A stretch of 64,000 nucleotides of DNA from Verrucomicrobiia bacterium. Its GTDB lineage: Bacteria > Verrucomicrobiota > Verrucomicrobiia > JADLBR01 > JAIBCM01. Shown in pieces: positions 17,286-26,500 of the stretch. Position 1 is the first letter of the stretch. Each line of letters begins with the position of its first letter. The position numbers and the translations under genes were made by a program. The notes beneath the pieces are model-generated. The model did no database searches. It was not told where the DNA came from and saw only the letters and a list, made by a program, of their open reading frames with translations. The stretch is from positions 372,001 to 436,000 of the forward strand of contig JAIBCM010000001.1 in the NCBI GenBank assembly GCA_019694135.1, read 5' to 3'.

Positions 17286-19100
17286 TTATCCTTTCCACAA
17301 CCACCACAAAATAATAGCTAATCCCACACCAAATAAGAAAACATAACCCTGCAAACTTCCCGATTGCATCGCTCGACACACATGACCCATGCCCGCCACC
17401 GTCCACGCGCCACCGCGCACAACAATCCCTTGAATCAAAAAACGGTCAATCCCGCTCCAAACGCAAGACAAAACATCGTGACCTCTCACAAAAACTTTCT
17501 GATAAATCCCATCCACTCCAAACGCCTTTTCCACTAACGGCCAATGCCAAATTTCTTTCGAACGATTGCGATAACTCAACCCAGCCAACCCCAGCCCTAA
17601 CACAAAAACCGTAATCGAAGCTCCCATCACAAAAGAACCACCCGTTCCTTCATGATTTTGTGGAAAACCGATGTGATCCGCCAACACATGGCCCCAACCC
17701 GCCACCACTGATAAAATGGCCAACAAAAATAAAGGCACCAACATAATCCACGACGATTCATGCGCTTCTTTTGCCGATCGCGATTTTTCCTCACCCCAAA
17801 AAGCCACCACCAATAATCGCATCATATAAAAAGCCGTCAAAAACGTCGTCAACAACCCTACCCAAAACCAAACAGGATTTTTTGCCCAAGCAGCAGCAAG
17901 AATTGTTTCTTTACTAAAAAATCCGCTCAACCCGGGGCATCCCACCAACGCCAACATACCAATCGTAAAACAAAGCGCTGTGAGTGGCATTCGCCGATTC
18001 AAGCCGCCCATTTGCCAAATGCTTTGTTCATGATGTAATGCATGAATCACGCTTCCAGCGCCCAAAAAAAGTAATGCCTTAAAAAACGCATGCGTCGTCA
18101 AATGAAACATCGCCGCACCTGGAGCCGCGACTCCCACTGCCATTACCATCAAACCCAATTGCGAAAGAGTCGAATAAGCGAGAATGCGTTTAATATCATT
18201 TTGTTGCGTCGCAATAATCGCCGCAAACAAAGAAGTTATACCGCCAATCGCAGCCACCACTTGCAAAGCAATCGGAGCAAGCTCCAATAGAAAGAAAATG
18301 CGACATAAAAAATAAACACCCGCCGCCACCATCGTCGCCGCATGAATCAAAGCCGAAACCGGTGTCGGACCCTCCATCGCATCCGGCAACCAAACGTGCA
18401 AAGGAATTTGAGCCGACTTTCCCATCACACCACAAAAAAGACCCAGAATCGACAAAGTAAACAGCGTTTGATTCACTCCATTAAGCTGACCAAGCGCCAC
18501 CCCATTTTTTAACTCCCCAAAATTTAAAGACCCTAGCAAAGTCCACACACCCAAAATCCCCAAAAGAAAACCAAAATCGCCAATACGATTCACAATAAAT
18601 GCCTTATTGGCCGCTGCCGCTGCGCTATCGCGCTCGAACCAAAAACCAATCAGCGCATAAGAAGAAACTCCCACCAACTCCCAAAAAATAAAAATCATCA
18701 ACAAATTATTCGACACCACAATGCCCGTCATCGAAAACATAAAAAGCGACAAACACCCAAAATAGCGGCTCCACCCCTTTTCCCCACGCATGTAACTTAA
18801 AGAAAAAAGATGAATTAAAAATCCCACTCCCGTCACCACCAACAGCATCACTTGGGCTAATCCATCTAACGTAAAACCGAAAGAAATCGCAAAACTGCCC
18901 GCTTGCAGCCAACTGAAAGAAGAGGGAGCCATTGATTTCGACACAATACCCCACACACTTACTCCAAAACAGAGCAACGCAGAACCTAAAGATAATGCCG
19001 CACTCACTTTACGAAAAGGATAAACCACCGCGGCAACTAAAAGCGCAGCAAACAAAGGCACACCTAAAATCAACCACCAAAACTGTGACGGCATCACCAT
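17286..19100 (-). CDS. nuoL: NADH-quinone oxidoreductase subunit L
   Basis: Largest antiporter-like subunit of complex I, 604 aa, about 16 membrane segments including the C-terminal lateral helix region. Conserved features are FIFWELVGVSSYALIGFW (TM5 Glu), NRIGDFGFLLG, GKSAQIPLHVWLPDAMEGPTP (TM7 Lys and the discontinuous helix), THAFFKALLFLGAGSVIH and QNDIKRILAYSTLSQLGLM. All residues expected for proton translocation are visible. It lies between nuoK and nuoM. Confidence 0.95.
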   Translation of the reverse strand: MVMPSQFWWLILGVPLFAALLVAAVVYPFRKVSAALSLGSALLCFGVSVWGIVSKSMAPSSFSWLQAGSFAISFGFTLDGLAQVMLLVVTGVGFLIHLFSLSYMRGEKGWSRYFGCLSLFMFSMTGIVVSNNLLMIFIFWELVGVSSYALIGFWFERDSAAAAANKAFIVNRIGDFGFLLGILGVWTLLGSLNFGELKNGVALGQLNGVNQTLFTLSILGLFCGVMGKSAQIPLHVWLPDAMEGPTPVSALIHAATMVAAGVYFLCRIFFLLELAPIALQVVAAIGGITSLFAAIIATQQNDIKRILAYSTLSQLGLMVMAVGVAAPGAAMFHLTTHAFFKALLFLGAGSVIHALHHEQSIWQMGGLNRRMPLTALCFTIGMLALVGCPGLSGFFSKETILAAAWAKNPVWFWVGLLTTFLTAFYMMRLLVVAFWGEEKSRSAKEAHESSWIMLVPLFLLAILSVVAGWGHVLADHIGFPQNHEGTGGSFVMGASITVFVLGLGLAGLSYRNRSKEIWHWPLVEKAFGVDGIYQKVFVRGHDVLSCVWSGIDRFLIQGIVVRGGAWTVAGMGHVCRAMQSGSLQGYVFLFGVGLAIILWWLWKG

Positions 19101-19125
19101 GTCATTTTTCCTTTTTCATGAATCG

Positions 19126-19428
19126 TTAAAATTTCAACTCCCTCAAATCCTCAACCCGCGCAGTTTGTTTCAAACGAAACATCGCCACAATAATCGCCAG
19201 CCCCACCGCCACTTCCGCAGCCGCCACAGTAATCACAAAAAAGACCAACAATTGCCCCTCAATCCCTCCACGAAATTGAGAAAAAGCCACCATCGCCAAA
19301 TTTCCCGCCGTCAACATAAGTTCCAACCCCATATAGATAACAATAATATTCCTCCGCAAAATAACGCCGCCCAAACCAATTAGAAAAAGCAAACCACTCA
19401 CCCACAAATAATGCGATAACGTAATCAT
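19126..19428 (-). CDS. nuoK: NADH-quinone oxidoreductase subunit K
   Basis: 100 aa, normal size, three membrane helices. It has the two conserved membrane glutamates of the subunit: GLELMLTAGNLAMVAFS and VAAAEVAVGLAIIVAMFR. It belongs to the E-channel/quinone-coupling part of complex I. Its start overlaps the end of nuoJ by 4 bp (ATGA). Confidence 0.95.
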   Translation of the reverse strand: MITLSHYLWVSGLLFLIGLGGVILRRNIIVIYMGLELMLTAGNLAMVAFSQFRGGIEGQLLVFFVITVAAAEVAVGLAIIVAMFRLKQTARVEDLRELKF

Positions 19429-19970
19429 GAAACTCCTTCATTTTTAGAAGTTTCAGAGGGTTGTTCTTTACCGCACAACAAAATAACGCCCACCATCGCA
19501 ACCAACAACAAAACACCCGTTAACTGAAACGGAAGCAAATACTCGGAAAACAACAATTTCCCCAACACTTTCACATCACTTAATTTCGTTTCGGAAATAA
19601 TCCGAGTTTGAGACACCAAAAAATTTTCCTGCTGAACCACTTTCCACACCACCATCCCAATCACCCCACAAACCGCTAACCCGCCCAACACAAAAAAAAT
19701 AGACAAACGACGCGCCGCTTCTGCCTTTAAATTCAGCAACATAATAATAAACAAAAACAAAACCATCACCGCCCCGGCATAAACCAAAATCTGAATTGTG
19801 CCCAAAAAGAAAGCACCTAACAAAATCATCAAAGCCGCCACAAACACCATCGTTAACACCAAACAAAGCGCTGAAGCTACCGGATTGCGATTCATCATCA
19901 CCATGAAAGCCGCAGCAACTGCCAAAGCACTAAAAACCCAAAATAAAATTTCCGAAAGGCCAAGTTCCAT
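19425..19970 (-). CDS. nuoJ: NADH-quinone oxidoreductase subunit J
   Basis: 181 aa with five membrane helices. Typical segments are NPVASALCLVLTMVFVAALMILLGAFFLGTIQI and the pi-bulge helix LVYAGAVMVLFLFIIMLLNL. The C-terminal part (TGVLLLVAMVGVILLCGKE) matches the last helix. Contributes to the membrane arm of complex I. Separated from nuoI by 47 bp. Confidence 0.94.
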   Translation of the reverse strand: MELGLSEILFWVFSALAVAAAFMVMMNRNPVASALCLVLTMVFVAALMILLGAFFLGTIQILVYAGAVMVLFLFIIMLLNLKAEAARRLSIFFVLGGLAVCGVIGMVVWKVVQQENFLVSQTRIISETKLSDVKVLGKLLFSEYLLPFQLTGVLLLVAMVGVILLCGKEQPSETSKNEGVS

Positions 19971-20017
19971 AATTGCTGAAAAACTAATACCTAAGTGAAA
20001 AAAGTGAAAACTTGCAA

Positions 20018-20551
20018 CTATTTATTCTTCCACTTTTTAATCGGTCGCGGCATCACACTTCCCAATTCATAAAGTTTTTCCTTGCGATGCACCATCTCCT
20101 CACGAGACAACCCTGTGATCGCGTAATCCTTCCTCAAAAAGATCGCTTCCTCCGGGCAAACCTCTTCACACATCCCGCAATAAATGCAACGAATCATATC
20201 AATCTCAAACTCGCGCGGCGCTTTTTCAATTTTAGCATAAGGATTTTCTAAAGGAATTTCCTTAGGCGTAATACGAATCGCTCGAGGCGGACAAATAAAC
20301 TCGCACAATTGACACGCCACACACTTTTCGCGTCCTTCTTCATCCTTGATCAAGGTCGGCGCCCCCCGATATCCCGGTGGAATCACCGGTTTTTCCTCCG
20401 GGTAAAACATCGTCACCCGTTTTTCCGGCTTATTCCTTATCAAACTCAAAAACGTTAAGAAAAAATAACGCGACGTAATCTTTAACCCTCCCAAAATCGA
20501 GGGCAAATACATTTTTTCCCACCATCGCAAACTCGGTCGTGCTACTACCAT
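20018..20551 (-). CDS. nuoI: NADH-quinone oxidoreductase subunit I, 2[4Fe-4S]
   Basis: 177 aa peripheral-arm subunit carrying clusters N6a and N6b. The two ferredoxin motifs are CVACQLCEFICP and CIYCGMCEEVCP. The amphipathic N-terminus (LGGLKITSRYFF) and TMFYPEEKPVIPPGYRGAP are family-typical. Two starts are possible: the first GTG/ATG region (MVVARPSL) or the ATG 13 codons in (MYLPSILGG). It is the first gene of the nuoIJKLMN unit; nuoA-H are not upstream, where a tRNA gene stands instead. Confidence 0.94.
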   Translation of the reverse strand: MVVARPSLRWWEKMYLPSILGGLKITSRYFFLTFLSLIRNKPEKRVTMFYPEEKPVIPPGYRGAPTLIKDEEGREKCVACQLCEFICPPRAIRITPKEIPLENPYAKIEKAPREFEIDMIRCIYCGMCEEVCPEEAIFLRKDYAITGLSREEMVHRKEKLYELGSVMPRPIKKWKNK

Positions 20552-20649
20552 AAATTTACTTTAAAATAACAAAAAAAATGCATGAAGCAATGCGTTTTAC
20601 GGAAACTTTATCATGTAAAAGTTTTTTACCTTTACCATTTTTGAAATCG

Positions 20650-20721
20650 TGGGTCGGGAGGGGATTGAACCCTCGACCAATAGATTAAAAGTCTACTGCT
20701 CTACCACTGAGCTACCGACCC
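20650..20721 (-). tRNA. tRNA-Lys (anticodon UUU)
   Basis: 72 nt. The acceptor stem GGGTCGG pairs with CCGACCC. The D arm contains GCTCAGTGGTAGAGC, the anticodon stem-loop has GTAGA-CTTTTAA-TCTAT (anticodon TTT), and the T arm has GAGGGTTCAATCCCCTC. The discriminator base is A and the 3' CCA is not encoded. It stands about 100 bp upstream of nuoI on the same strand. Confidence 0.95.
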
Positions 20722-20805
20722 CGGAATAAATTTATTACTAAAAGAGTTTTCCACTTGTGTCAAATGGCTTTCCATCTCAACTCCCAACAAATTCTGGAAA
20801 AAAAA

Positions 20806-21162
20806 TTATTCCTTTTTATTCACCTCATCCAACAAGCGCCAAAAATTAGGATCTTGCTGCAACGTCTCATCTTCACCCACCGGCAACTTGGAACGAAACA
20901 AAAAATCCTTCAGCGTGTTACGATGCAACACGCGTTGAACAATAATTTGACTGCCTTCCTTTTGAAAATAAATTCGATATTCCTTAGCACGAAACCGGTA
21001 ATAAATTTTTCCTTCTCTTTCCAAAACGCCAAATTTTTCTCCCTGCTGATTTTGAAAATCTTCCGGCAAAACATGAAATTCACTTAACACCTCCAACTGC
21101 AGCTCCTTCGGCAACTTCGCCATCTCGGCAGCGCTCATATCATTAAAAATAATTTGAAACAT
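20806..21162 (-). CDS. Solitary RelE-fold-like protein
   Basis: 118 aa. The order KLPKELQLEVLSEF ... EREGKIYYRFRAKEYRIYFQKEG..IIVQRVLHRNTL is that of the RelE/ParE toxin fold (helical start, then strands with basic residues). I see no antitoxin-like gene on either side; the neighbours are a tRNA and a cell-wall hydrolase. Similar solitary proteins occur, as far as I recall, as conserved single genes in this phylum, so a housekeeping RNA-binding role is as likely as a toxin. Function not established. Confidence 0.6.
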   Translation of the reverse strand: MFQIIFNDMSAAEMAKLPKELQLEVLSEFHVLPEDFQNQQGEKFGVLEREGKIYYRFRAKEYRIYFQKEGSQIIVQRVLHRNTLKDFLFRSKLPVGEDETLQQDPNFWRLLDEVNKKE

Positions 21163-21187
21163 AATCGCCCCTTAACAAAAAATAAAA

Positions 21188-22435
21188 TTAAGGATAAAGC
21201 AACAAAGATCGCCGCGAATTCCGAAAGCGCTCGACCGCTGGCTCCCAAGATGTTACTAAAGAAGAAACATACCGTCCCGAAGACAGCCATTGTCGAACTA
21301 CTGCCCCCCCCGTCACCTTATCAAACATCAACAATTTATCTGTTTTAACACGTTGGAATAAATTGCGACCCGACATCTTTTGCGCTACCGCCATCAAATA
21401 AGGCGCGATCTCCGTCAAATTTACTTCATCTAAATCGCGATAATTCAATTCAATTCCTTCCAACTTTTCACCACGCCATGTTCCTTGCGTGATGCGATAC
21501 ACAACGGGCTTAAAATAAACCCCTTTTAAATGCAAACGATTCATCGCATCCGCATAGCGATCCGCTTTCAACCAACCCGCACCCGCACGCGCAAACGGTG
21601 CATCACTTCCCACGCCATTATCCATCGTGCCCACTTCGCCTAACCACCCAGTCGCTACATAATGCAAAGCCGTAATCGCCTTAGGCACATTCGGCGAAGT
21701 CGGCACCCATTGCAACCCCGTTTCCTGCCATCGCATATCACGACGCCACCCGCGCATCGGCATCACCTTCAATCGACACGGCTTTCCCATCCATGCAGAA
21801 CGATTAATCCATCGCGCCAACTCTCCACACGTCATTCCATAAACATAAGGAACTTCATACTGTCCCACAAACGAACGCACACTGGGATTTAACATTGGAC
21901 CCTCCACACGATTACCACCTAAAGGGTTGGGCCGATCCAAAACTAAAAACTCAATTCCAGCTGCAGCCGCAGCCTGCATCGCCAACCCCATCGTGCTAAT
22001 GTAAGTGTAACTCCGACATCCGATATCTTGAATATCAAACACTAAAACATCCAACCCTTGTAACATCGACGGAGTCGGCTTACGCGTCGGACCATACAAC
22101 GAATAAATCGGCAAACCTGTTCGCGCATCACGTCGAGTTGACACATAATTACCCGCAGGCGCTTTGCCATCAATGCCATGCTCTGGCGCAAACAAAGCTT
22201 TCAACTTCAAATGAGGACAATGCCAAAACGCTTCCACCGTGGTGCGTCCACCACGGCTTTTGCCAGTTTGATTAGTGATCAAGCCAACTCGCTTTCCACG
22301 CAACATCTCAAAATTTTGCGCAATTAAAACATCCAAACCCGTAGCCACTTGAGCCTGACAAAACGACAAAATGCCGAATAAAAAAAAACCAGCTACCGAA
22401 TAAAATTTAAATCTTTTAAAAATAAAGTTTTTCAC
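21188..22435 (-). CDS. DUF1343 / NamZ-type exo-beta-N-acetylmuramidase
   Basis: 415 aa with a signal peptide (FYSVAGFFLFGILSFCQAQ). The family-typical motifs are RGKRVGLITNQTGKSRGGRTT, LKALFAPEHGIDG, GLPIYSLYGPTRKPTPSMLQGLDVLVFDIQDIGCRSYTYISTM, LDRPNPLGG and the C-terminal TGAPFARAGAGWL-like segment (here SDAPFARAGAGW). The family founder NamZ removes terminal N-acetylmuramic acid from peptidoglycan fragments, so a periplasmic wall-recycling role is likely. The gene stands alone; no muropeptide transporter is adjacent. Confidence 0.85.
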   Translation of the reverse strand: MKNFIFKRFKFYSVAGFFLFGILSFCQAQVATGLDVLIAQNFEMLRGKRVGLITNQTGKSRGGRTTVEAFWHCPHLKLKALFAPEHGIDGKAPAGNYVSTRRDARTGLPIYSLYGPTRKPTPSMLQGLDVLVFDIQDIGCRSYTYISTMGLAMQAAAAAGIEFLVLDRPNPLGGNRVEGPMLNPSVRSFVGQYEVPYVYGMTCGELARWINRSAWMGKPCRLKVMPMRGWRRDMRWQETGLQWVPTSPNVPKAITALHYVATGWLGEVGTMDNGVGSDAPFARAGAGWLKADRYADAMNRLHLKGVYFKPVVYRITQGTWRGEKLEGIELNYRDLDEVNLTEIAPYLMAVAQKMSGRNLFQRVKTDKLLMFDKVTGGAVVRQWLSSGRYVSSLVTSWEPAVERFRNSRRSLLLYP

Positions 22436-22499
22436 GAATTTAAGTATTTAAGAAAAAATATTTACCTGAATTCTTTCGTAAATCCAAAGAAAAATTATT

Positions 22500-24845
22500 T
22501 TATTTTGGAGCAAAGAGTTTTGTTTTCTTGGGTAAAGTAACAATATTTTTTGGTGGAGCGCTTAAATTCTCCGAAACAAAACCCACACTTCTCTTCTTAC
22601 CCAAGGTAATAATATCCATTTCACCATCACGATTTATATCCAACATCATGACCGGTTTTTGGCCCTTCGCTAAAACTCCTAACTCTTTTCTGGGCCTAAG
22701 CGTTGTGCCATCCAAAATTTGCTCGCCTATCTTTCTTCCTTTCGAGACAATTATTTTACCCTTCTGTATCGACAAAATTTTACCCTCGATTTTGCCATTC
22801 ATAGGAATAAGGCCGGCAGCAAAAAGGTTTCTTTTCTCATTCGCCACAATAAAATAATCTCTCTTTTTTCGAATCAAAAGATCCTTTCGATCATCCCTCC
22901 CAACTAACGGTCCCGATGCAACATAACGATAATGTTTGGGAATATTATAATTTACCTCCCCAACAATAGTCGGCATTATAGGTGAACCCTCATTATCTAA
23001 AAGATAAAGCTTCAACTGATCTTTAGAGGTTTTGACCAATACATCGCTTACCCCTCCATCATTAAAATCCAGTACGCTTAACACCTTTACTTTTTTCGTC
23101 AATTTATCAGAAGCAATAAGATCCGGGATCTCACCCAATTCTAACTCCGATTTTACCGAAGCGTCATTATCTACCAAAATCAAAGGAATAAATCCTAAAG
23201 CCCTCTTGCCCTTACGCACCACCAAATCCGGGGTATAATTTTCTGTAAAATCACCTTCCGGGCTTCTATCCCGACCATATATGACATACGCTTCGCCAAC
23301 ATTTAATTTGCCATCTATCCCAGCACTGGGCGCACCAAAAATAAAATCTTCCACTCCATCCCCATTAAAATCGCCCGCAATATTCACCATGGCCCCAATA
23401 CCATCGTCCTGTTGATAGCCATTGATGGTAAATCCGTCCTTGCCATCTAAACTGCCCAATTCCTGAACACTCGGAAATTCCTTTTTACTTCCATACACTA
23501 CATACACCTGACCTACATTCGTTTTTCCATTGAGATCCACCCCTGGCGCACCCACGACAAAATCACTCAAACCATCCCCATCAATATCACCCGCTCGACT
23601 CACTGTTGTACCCGAATAACCTCCTGGTTTAAAACCATAAAGTTTAAAACCATCCGTTTGCATTAAATTACTTATTTTAAAAACACTCGGAAAAGTTTCT
23701 CTTCCATAAATAAAAATGCTTTTGCCCGTTGCAAAACCATCATTCACATTCGCACGAGGCGCCCCAATAATCATATCATCCAACCCATCCCCATTCATAT
23801 CTCCAGCGCTACTGACTGAATCTCCCAACCTCACCCCAGCAATATCGCCATCAATTTTGAAACCATTTCCCCCATTTAAAGCATTTAAAGAAAAAGTGGC
23901 TCCTATCGAATCAGGCTGACCAAAAACCACATAACTTACTCCTTGCTGACCCAAAGCATAAGCTGCTCCTACCACAATATCATCCAGCCCGTCCCCATTT
24001 ACATCCCCAGCGCTATTAACTGAATAGCCAAAATTATCTCCCGTATTAAGCCCCTCCATCTTAAACCCATTTTCACCATTTAAACTGCTTAACTCTATAC
24101 TGGAACCAAAGCTTGCTTTCCCAAAAATAACGTAAGCCTGACCTGCAGCCATCTTAGCCGTTCTTGACCCAATGATAATATCATCAAACCCGTCTCCATT
24201 AAAATCTCCGACCCCCGCTACGCGCGCAGCGCTATCGTTACTCAAAATACCATTAATCTTAAACCCATTTTTCCCGTTCAATAAATTCAAATCAAAATTT
24301 TGCGCAATCGACTCTCGACTTCCAAAAATCACATAACATTGTCCCGCTGAAGACTTGCCATTAGGATCCGCACCTGGCGCTCCAATAATAATATCATCTA
24401 GCCCGTCTCCATTGACATCGCCCGCGCAAGCAAGATGAGTACCTAAAAAATCCAACCCATTCAGACCATCCACTACAAAACTCGTCTCCCCATTTGAAGT
24501 AGAAGATAATTTTTTACTCGTAACATTTTCACCACCAAACACCACATGCACCCGACCCGCCTGACTCTTGCCATTCACAATCGCAGTTGGCGCGCTAATC
24601 ATAATATCATCGAAGCCATCCCCATTAAAATCTCCGGCGCCCGACACTGCTCTACCCGTAAAACTAAAACCATCCATTCCTTGAAAAAGCACATATCTCA
24701 AATATCCGCTCGGATTTGTAGGATTCGTCAACTCCCACGACCTCGGAAAATTTTCCTTAACAACCTGAGCTGCATTTAATAACGAAATTGAACCTAATAA
24801 ACCTGTTCCAATAAAAGCTTTATGAGTAAAAAGATTTTTTTTCAT
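22500..24845 (-). CDS. Secreted seven-repeat FG-GAP (integrin-alpha-like) protein
   Basis: About 781 aa from the ATG at 24845 (MKKNLFTHKAFIGTGLLGS...), chosen because the upstream extension to 24896 (MEKMELSLSVG) spoils the signal peptide. Seven FG-GAP repeats can be counted, each with a Ca-binding loop such as GDFNGDGFDDIMISAP, GDVNGDGLDDIIIGAP, GDMNGDGLDDMIIGAP and GDIDGDGLSDFVVGAP, the number needed to close a seven-bladed propeller. A further ~240-residue beta-rich C-terminal region has weaker VCBS-like repeats (DFNDGGVSDVLV, DINRDGEMDIITL). Likely an extracellular binding protein; ligand unknown. No sorting signal is visible at the C-terminus. Confidence 0.82.
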   Translation of the reverse strand: MKKNLFTHKAFIGTGLLGSISLLNAAQVVKENFPRSWELTNPTNPSGYLRYVLFQGMDGFSFTGRAVSGAGDFNGDGFDDIMISAPTAIVNGKSQAGRVHVVFGGENVTSKKLSSTSNGETSFVVDGLNGLDFLGTHLACAGDVNGDGLDDIIIGAPGADPNGKSSAGQCYVIFGSRESIAQNFDLNLLNGKNGFKINGILSNDSAARVAGVGDFNGDGFDDIIIGSRTAKMAAGQAYVIFGKASFGSSIELSSLNGENGFKMEGLNTGDNFGYSVNSAGDVNGDGLDDIVVGAAYALGQQGVSYVVFGQPDSIGATFSLNALNGGNGFKIDGDIAGVRLGDSVSSAGDMNGDGLDDMIIGAPRANVNDGFATGKSIFIYGRETFPSVFKISNLMQTDGFKLYGFKPGGYSGTTVSRAGDIDGDGLSDFVVGAPGVDLNGKTNVGQVYVVYGSKKEFPSVQELGSLDGKDGFTINGYQQDDGIGAMVNIAGDFNGDGVEDFIFGAPSAGIDGKLNVGEAYVIYGRDRSPEGDFTENYTPDLVVRKGKRALGFIPLILVDNDASVKSELELGEIPDLIASDKLTKKVKVLSVLDFNDGGVSDVLVKTSKDQLKLYLLDNEGSPIMPTIVGEVNYNIPKHYRYVASGPLVGRDDRKDLLIRKKRDYFIVANEKRNLFAAGLIPMNGKIEGKILSIQKGKIIVSKGRKIGEQILDGTTLRPRKELGVLAKGQKPVMMLDINRDGEMDIITLGKKRSVGFVSENLSAPPKNIVTLPKKTKLFAPK

Positions 24846-24960
24846 TTCCATTTTATATTGACTACCTACCGACAGGGACAATTCCATCTTTTCCAACCAT
24901 CAGCAATATTCATCAACATCCTTGAAAAATCAATAGCACCTAATATTAAATTTTTGAAAT

Positions 24961-25926
24961 TCAATAGCCGTTAGGATGTGCCTGATGCCATTTCCAAGCC
25001 GATTCCACAATCGCTTGCGGTTTTACAAACTCCGGCTTCCAACCCAACTCCTTCATCAAACGCTGCGCTGAAGCTACCAATCGCGGCGGATCCCCAGCTC
25101 GCGCCTCCTTCACTACCGTCGGAATCGCATGACCCGTCACCCGCCGCGCAATATCAATCAACTGCAACACCGAATACCCTTCACCCGTGCCCACATTATA
25201 ACTTGCACTTTCCTTGCGTTGCAACGCTAACCCATGAGCCCGCGCCAAATCTCGCACATGAATATAATCCCGAATGCACGTTCCATCCGGCGTGAGATGC
25301 TTATCTCCAAATACCTCCACACACTCCTTCTGCTCCAAAGCCACCTTTAAAATATTCGGAATCAAATGCGTCTCCACCCGATGATCCTCCCCAAACTTTT
25401 CACTCGCACCCGCCGCATTGAAATAACGCAAATTCACATGCTTCAACCCATGAATTTTTTCATACCACTGCAAAACTTGCTCAAACATCAACTTCGATTG
25501 CCCATAAGGATTAATCGGTCGTTGCGGTGTCCGCTCATCCATCGGAATTTTTTCTGGCAATCCATACGTCGCACAAGTCGAAGAAAAAATAAAAAGCGAA
25601 ACATCTCCAGCCACTGCCGCATCCAACAAATTTAACCCATTCGCCACATTATTACGAAAATATTTCGAAGGATTCACCATCGATTCCCCTACCAAAGCGC
25701 TTGCCGCAAAATGCATAATCGCATGAGGACCAAACTCCTTAACCGTTTTCTTCAACGCCTCACGATCTCCCAAATCACCCTCAACCCATTTCGCTCGAGA
25801 ATCTACCGCTTCGCGATGTCCCTCCGATAAATTATCCCAAACGCATACCTCATGCCCTTCATCCAAAAGATGCTCCACACAAACACTCCCAATATAACCC
25901 GCACCTCCCGTCACAAACACTTTCAT
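24961..25926 (-). CDS. galE: UDP-glucose 4-epimerase
   Basis: 321 aa short-chain-dehydrogenase-type epimerase interconverting UDP-glucose and UDP-galactose. It has the NAD-binding motif GGAGYIGS, the catalytic Ser/Thr region (FSSTCATYG), the YxxxK motif (YGQSKLMFE), and NLRYFNAAGA and TPDGTCIRDYIHVRDLA. A good Shine-Dalgarno (AGGAGAGG) lies before the ATG. Supplies precursors for surface polysaccharide. It is 19 bp downstream of a small exported protein gene in the same direction. Confidence 0.93.
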   Translation of the reverse strand: MKVFVTGGAGYIGSVCVEHLLDEGHEVCVWDNLSEGHREAVDSRAKWVEGDLGDREALKKTVKEFGPHAIMHFAASALVGESMVNPSKYFRNNVANGLNLLDAAVAGDVSLFIFSSTCATYGLPEKIPMDERTPQRPINPYGQSKLMFEQVLQWYEKIHGLKHVNLRYFNAAGASEKFGEDHRVETHLIPNILKVALEQKECVEVFGDKHLTPDGTCIRDYIHVRDLARAHGLALQRKESASYNVGTGEGYSVLQLIDIARRVTGHAIPTVVKEARAGDPPRLVASAQRLMKELGWKPEFVKPQAIVESAWKWHQAHPNGY

Positions 25927-25945
25927 AACAACCTCTCCTAAATCC

Positions 25946-26500
25946 CTACTTTTCCTTCAACAACTCTTCCGTCTCTTCGCGAACCGCCTTATAAGTCGTC
26001 ACCGGCTCAAAACGTTTCGCAATCTTCCCGTCCTTTCCAAAAATAATAACCCGCAACTCCCGCTGATTCGGAGGCCATCCCAACTCCTCACAAACTTCTC
26101 CCCTAAAATCCGCCACTGCCCCGATCTCATCGCGCGGATCTCCTTGATTCGTATTCTTCAAATAAAAGGGCCTTACCCGTTCCGCCTCCTGATCCAAATC
26201 CCGTTGCATCCGACGAATGGTATACCCCTTCGACCAATTCGCCATACTTCCTCGCAAATCCACTAGCACCAAACAACGAAAATCTTTTCTTCCCTGAAAA
26301 CAGTCTAAAGTCTTACCACATTTTCTTGCTTCGTCCGCCGTCCTTGCATTATTTCCGATCACCACCATCACTCGACCCGGTTGATTCAGCACCCATGTCC
26401 TTCCATCCGCATCCACAGCTTTAATCAAACCCTTCGCTTGCCCTACAACAGCAAACAGAGCAAAAAATAAACTCAACACCCAATAACTAAATCGTTTCAA
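25946..26500 (-). CDS. Small exported protein of unknown function
   Basis: About 184 aa. I choose the TTG at 26500 as start because AAGGAG lies 6 nt before it; an earlier TTG at 26506 has no room for a ribosome site. The signal peptide is FSYWVLSLFFALFAVVGQA. The mature part starts with IKAVDADGRTWVLN, and strands such as RVMVVIGNNA, RCLVLVDLRG and LRVIIFGKDGKIAKRFEP are compatible with a thioredoxin-like fold that lacks a CxxC; its Cys residues are KCGKTLDC and EVCEELG. It overlaps the end of the methyltransferase gene, so the two are co-transcribed. No named family recognised. Confidence 0.7.
   Translation of the reverse strand: MKRFSYWVLSLFFALFAVVGQAKGLIKAVDADGRTWVLNQPGRVMVVIGNNARTADEARKCGKTLDCFQGRKDFRCLVLVDLRGSMANWSKGYTIRRMQRDLDQEAERVRPFYLKNTNQGDPRDEIGAVADFRGEVCEELGWPPNQRELRVIIFGKDGKIAKRFEPVTTYKAVREETEELLKEK

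Noticed and set aside
14316-19100. Many long frames opposite nuoL, nuoM and nuoN
   Set aside because: They are shadows caused by the skewed composition of these membrane-protein genes; products are low-complexity (Asn/His/Lys/Thr-rich or Gly/Phe-rich) and lack starts with ribosome sites.
20806-21162. Type II toxin-antitoxin system
   Set aside because: No antitoxin candidate on either side; the fold alone does not justify the call.
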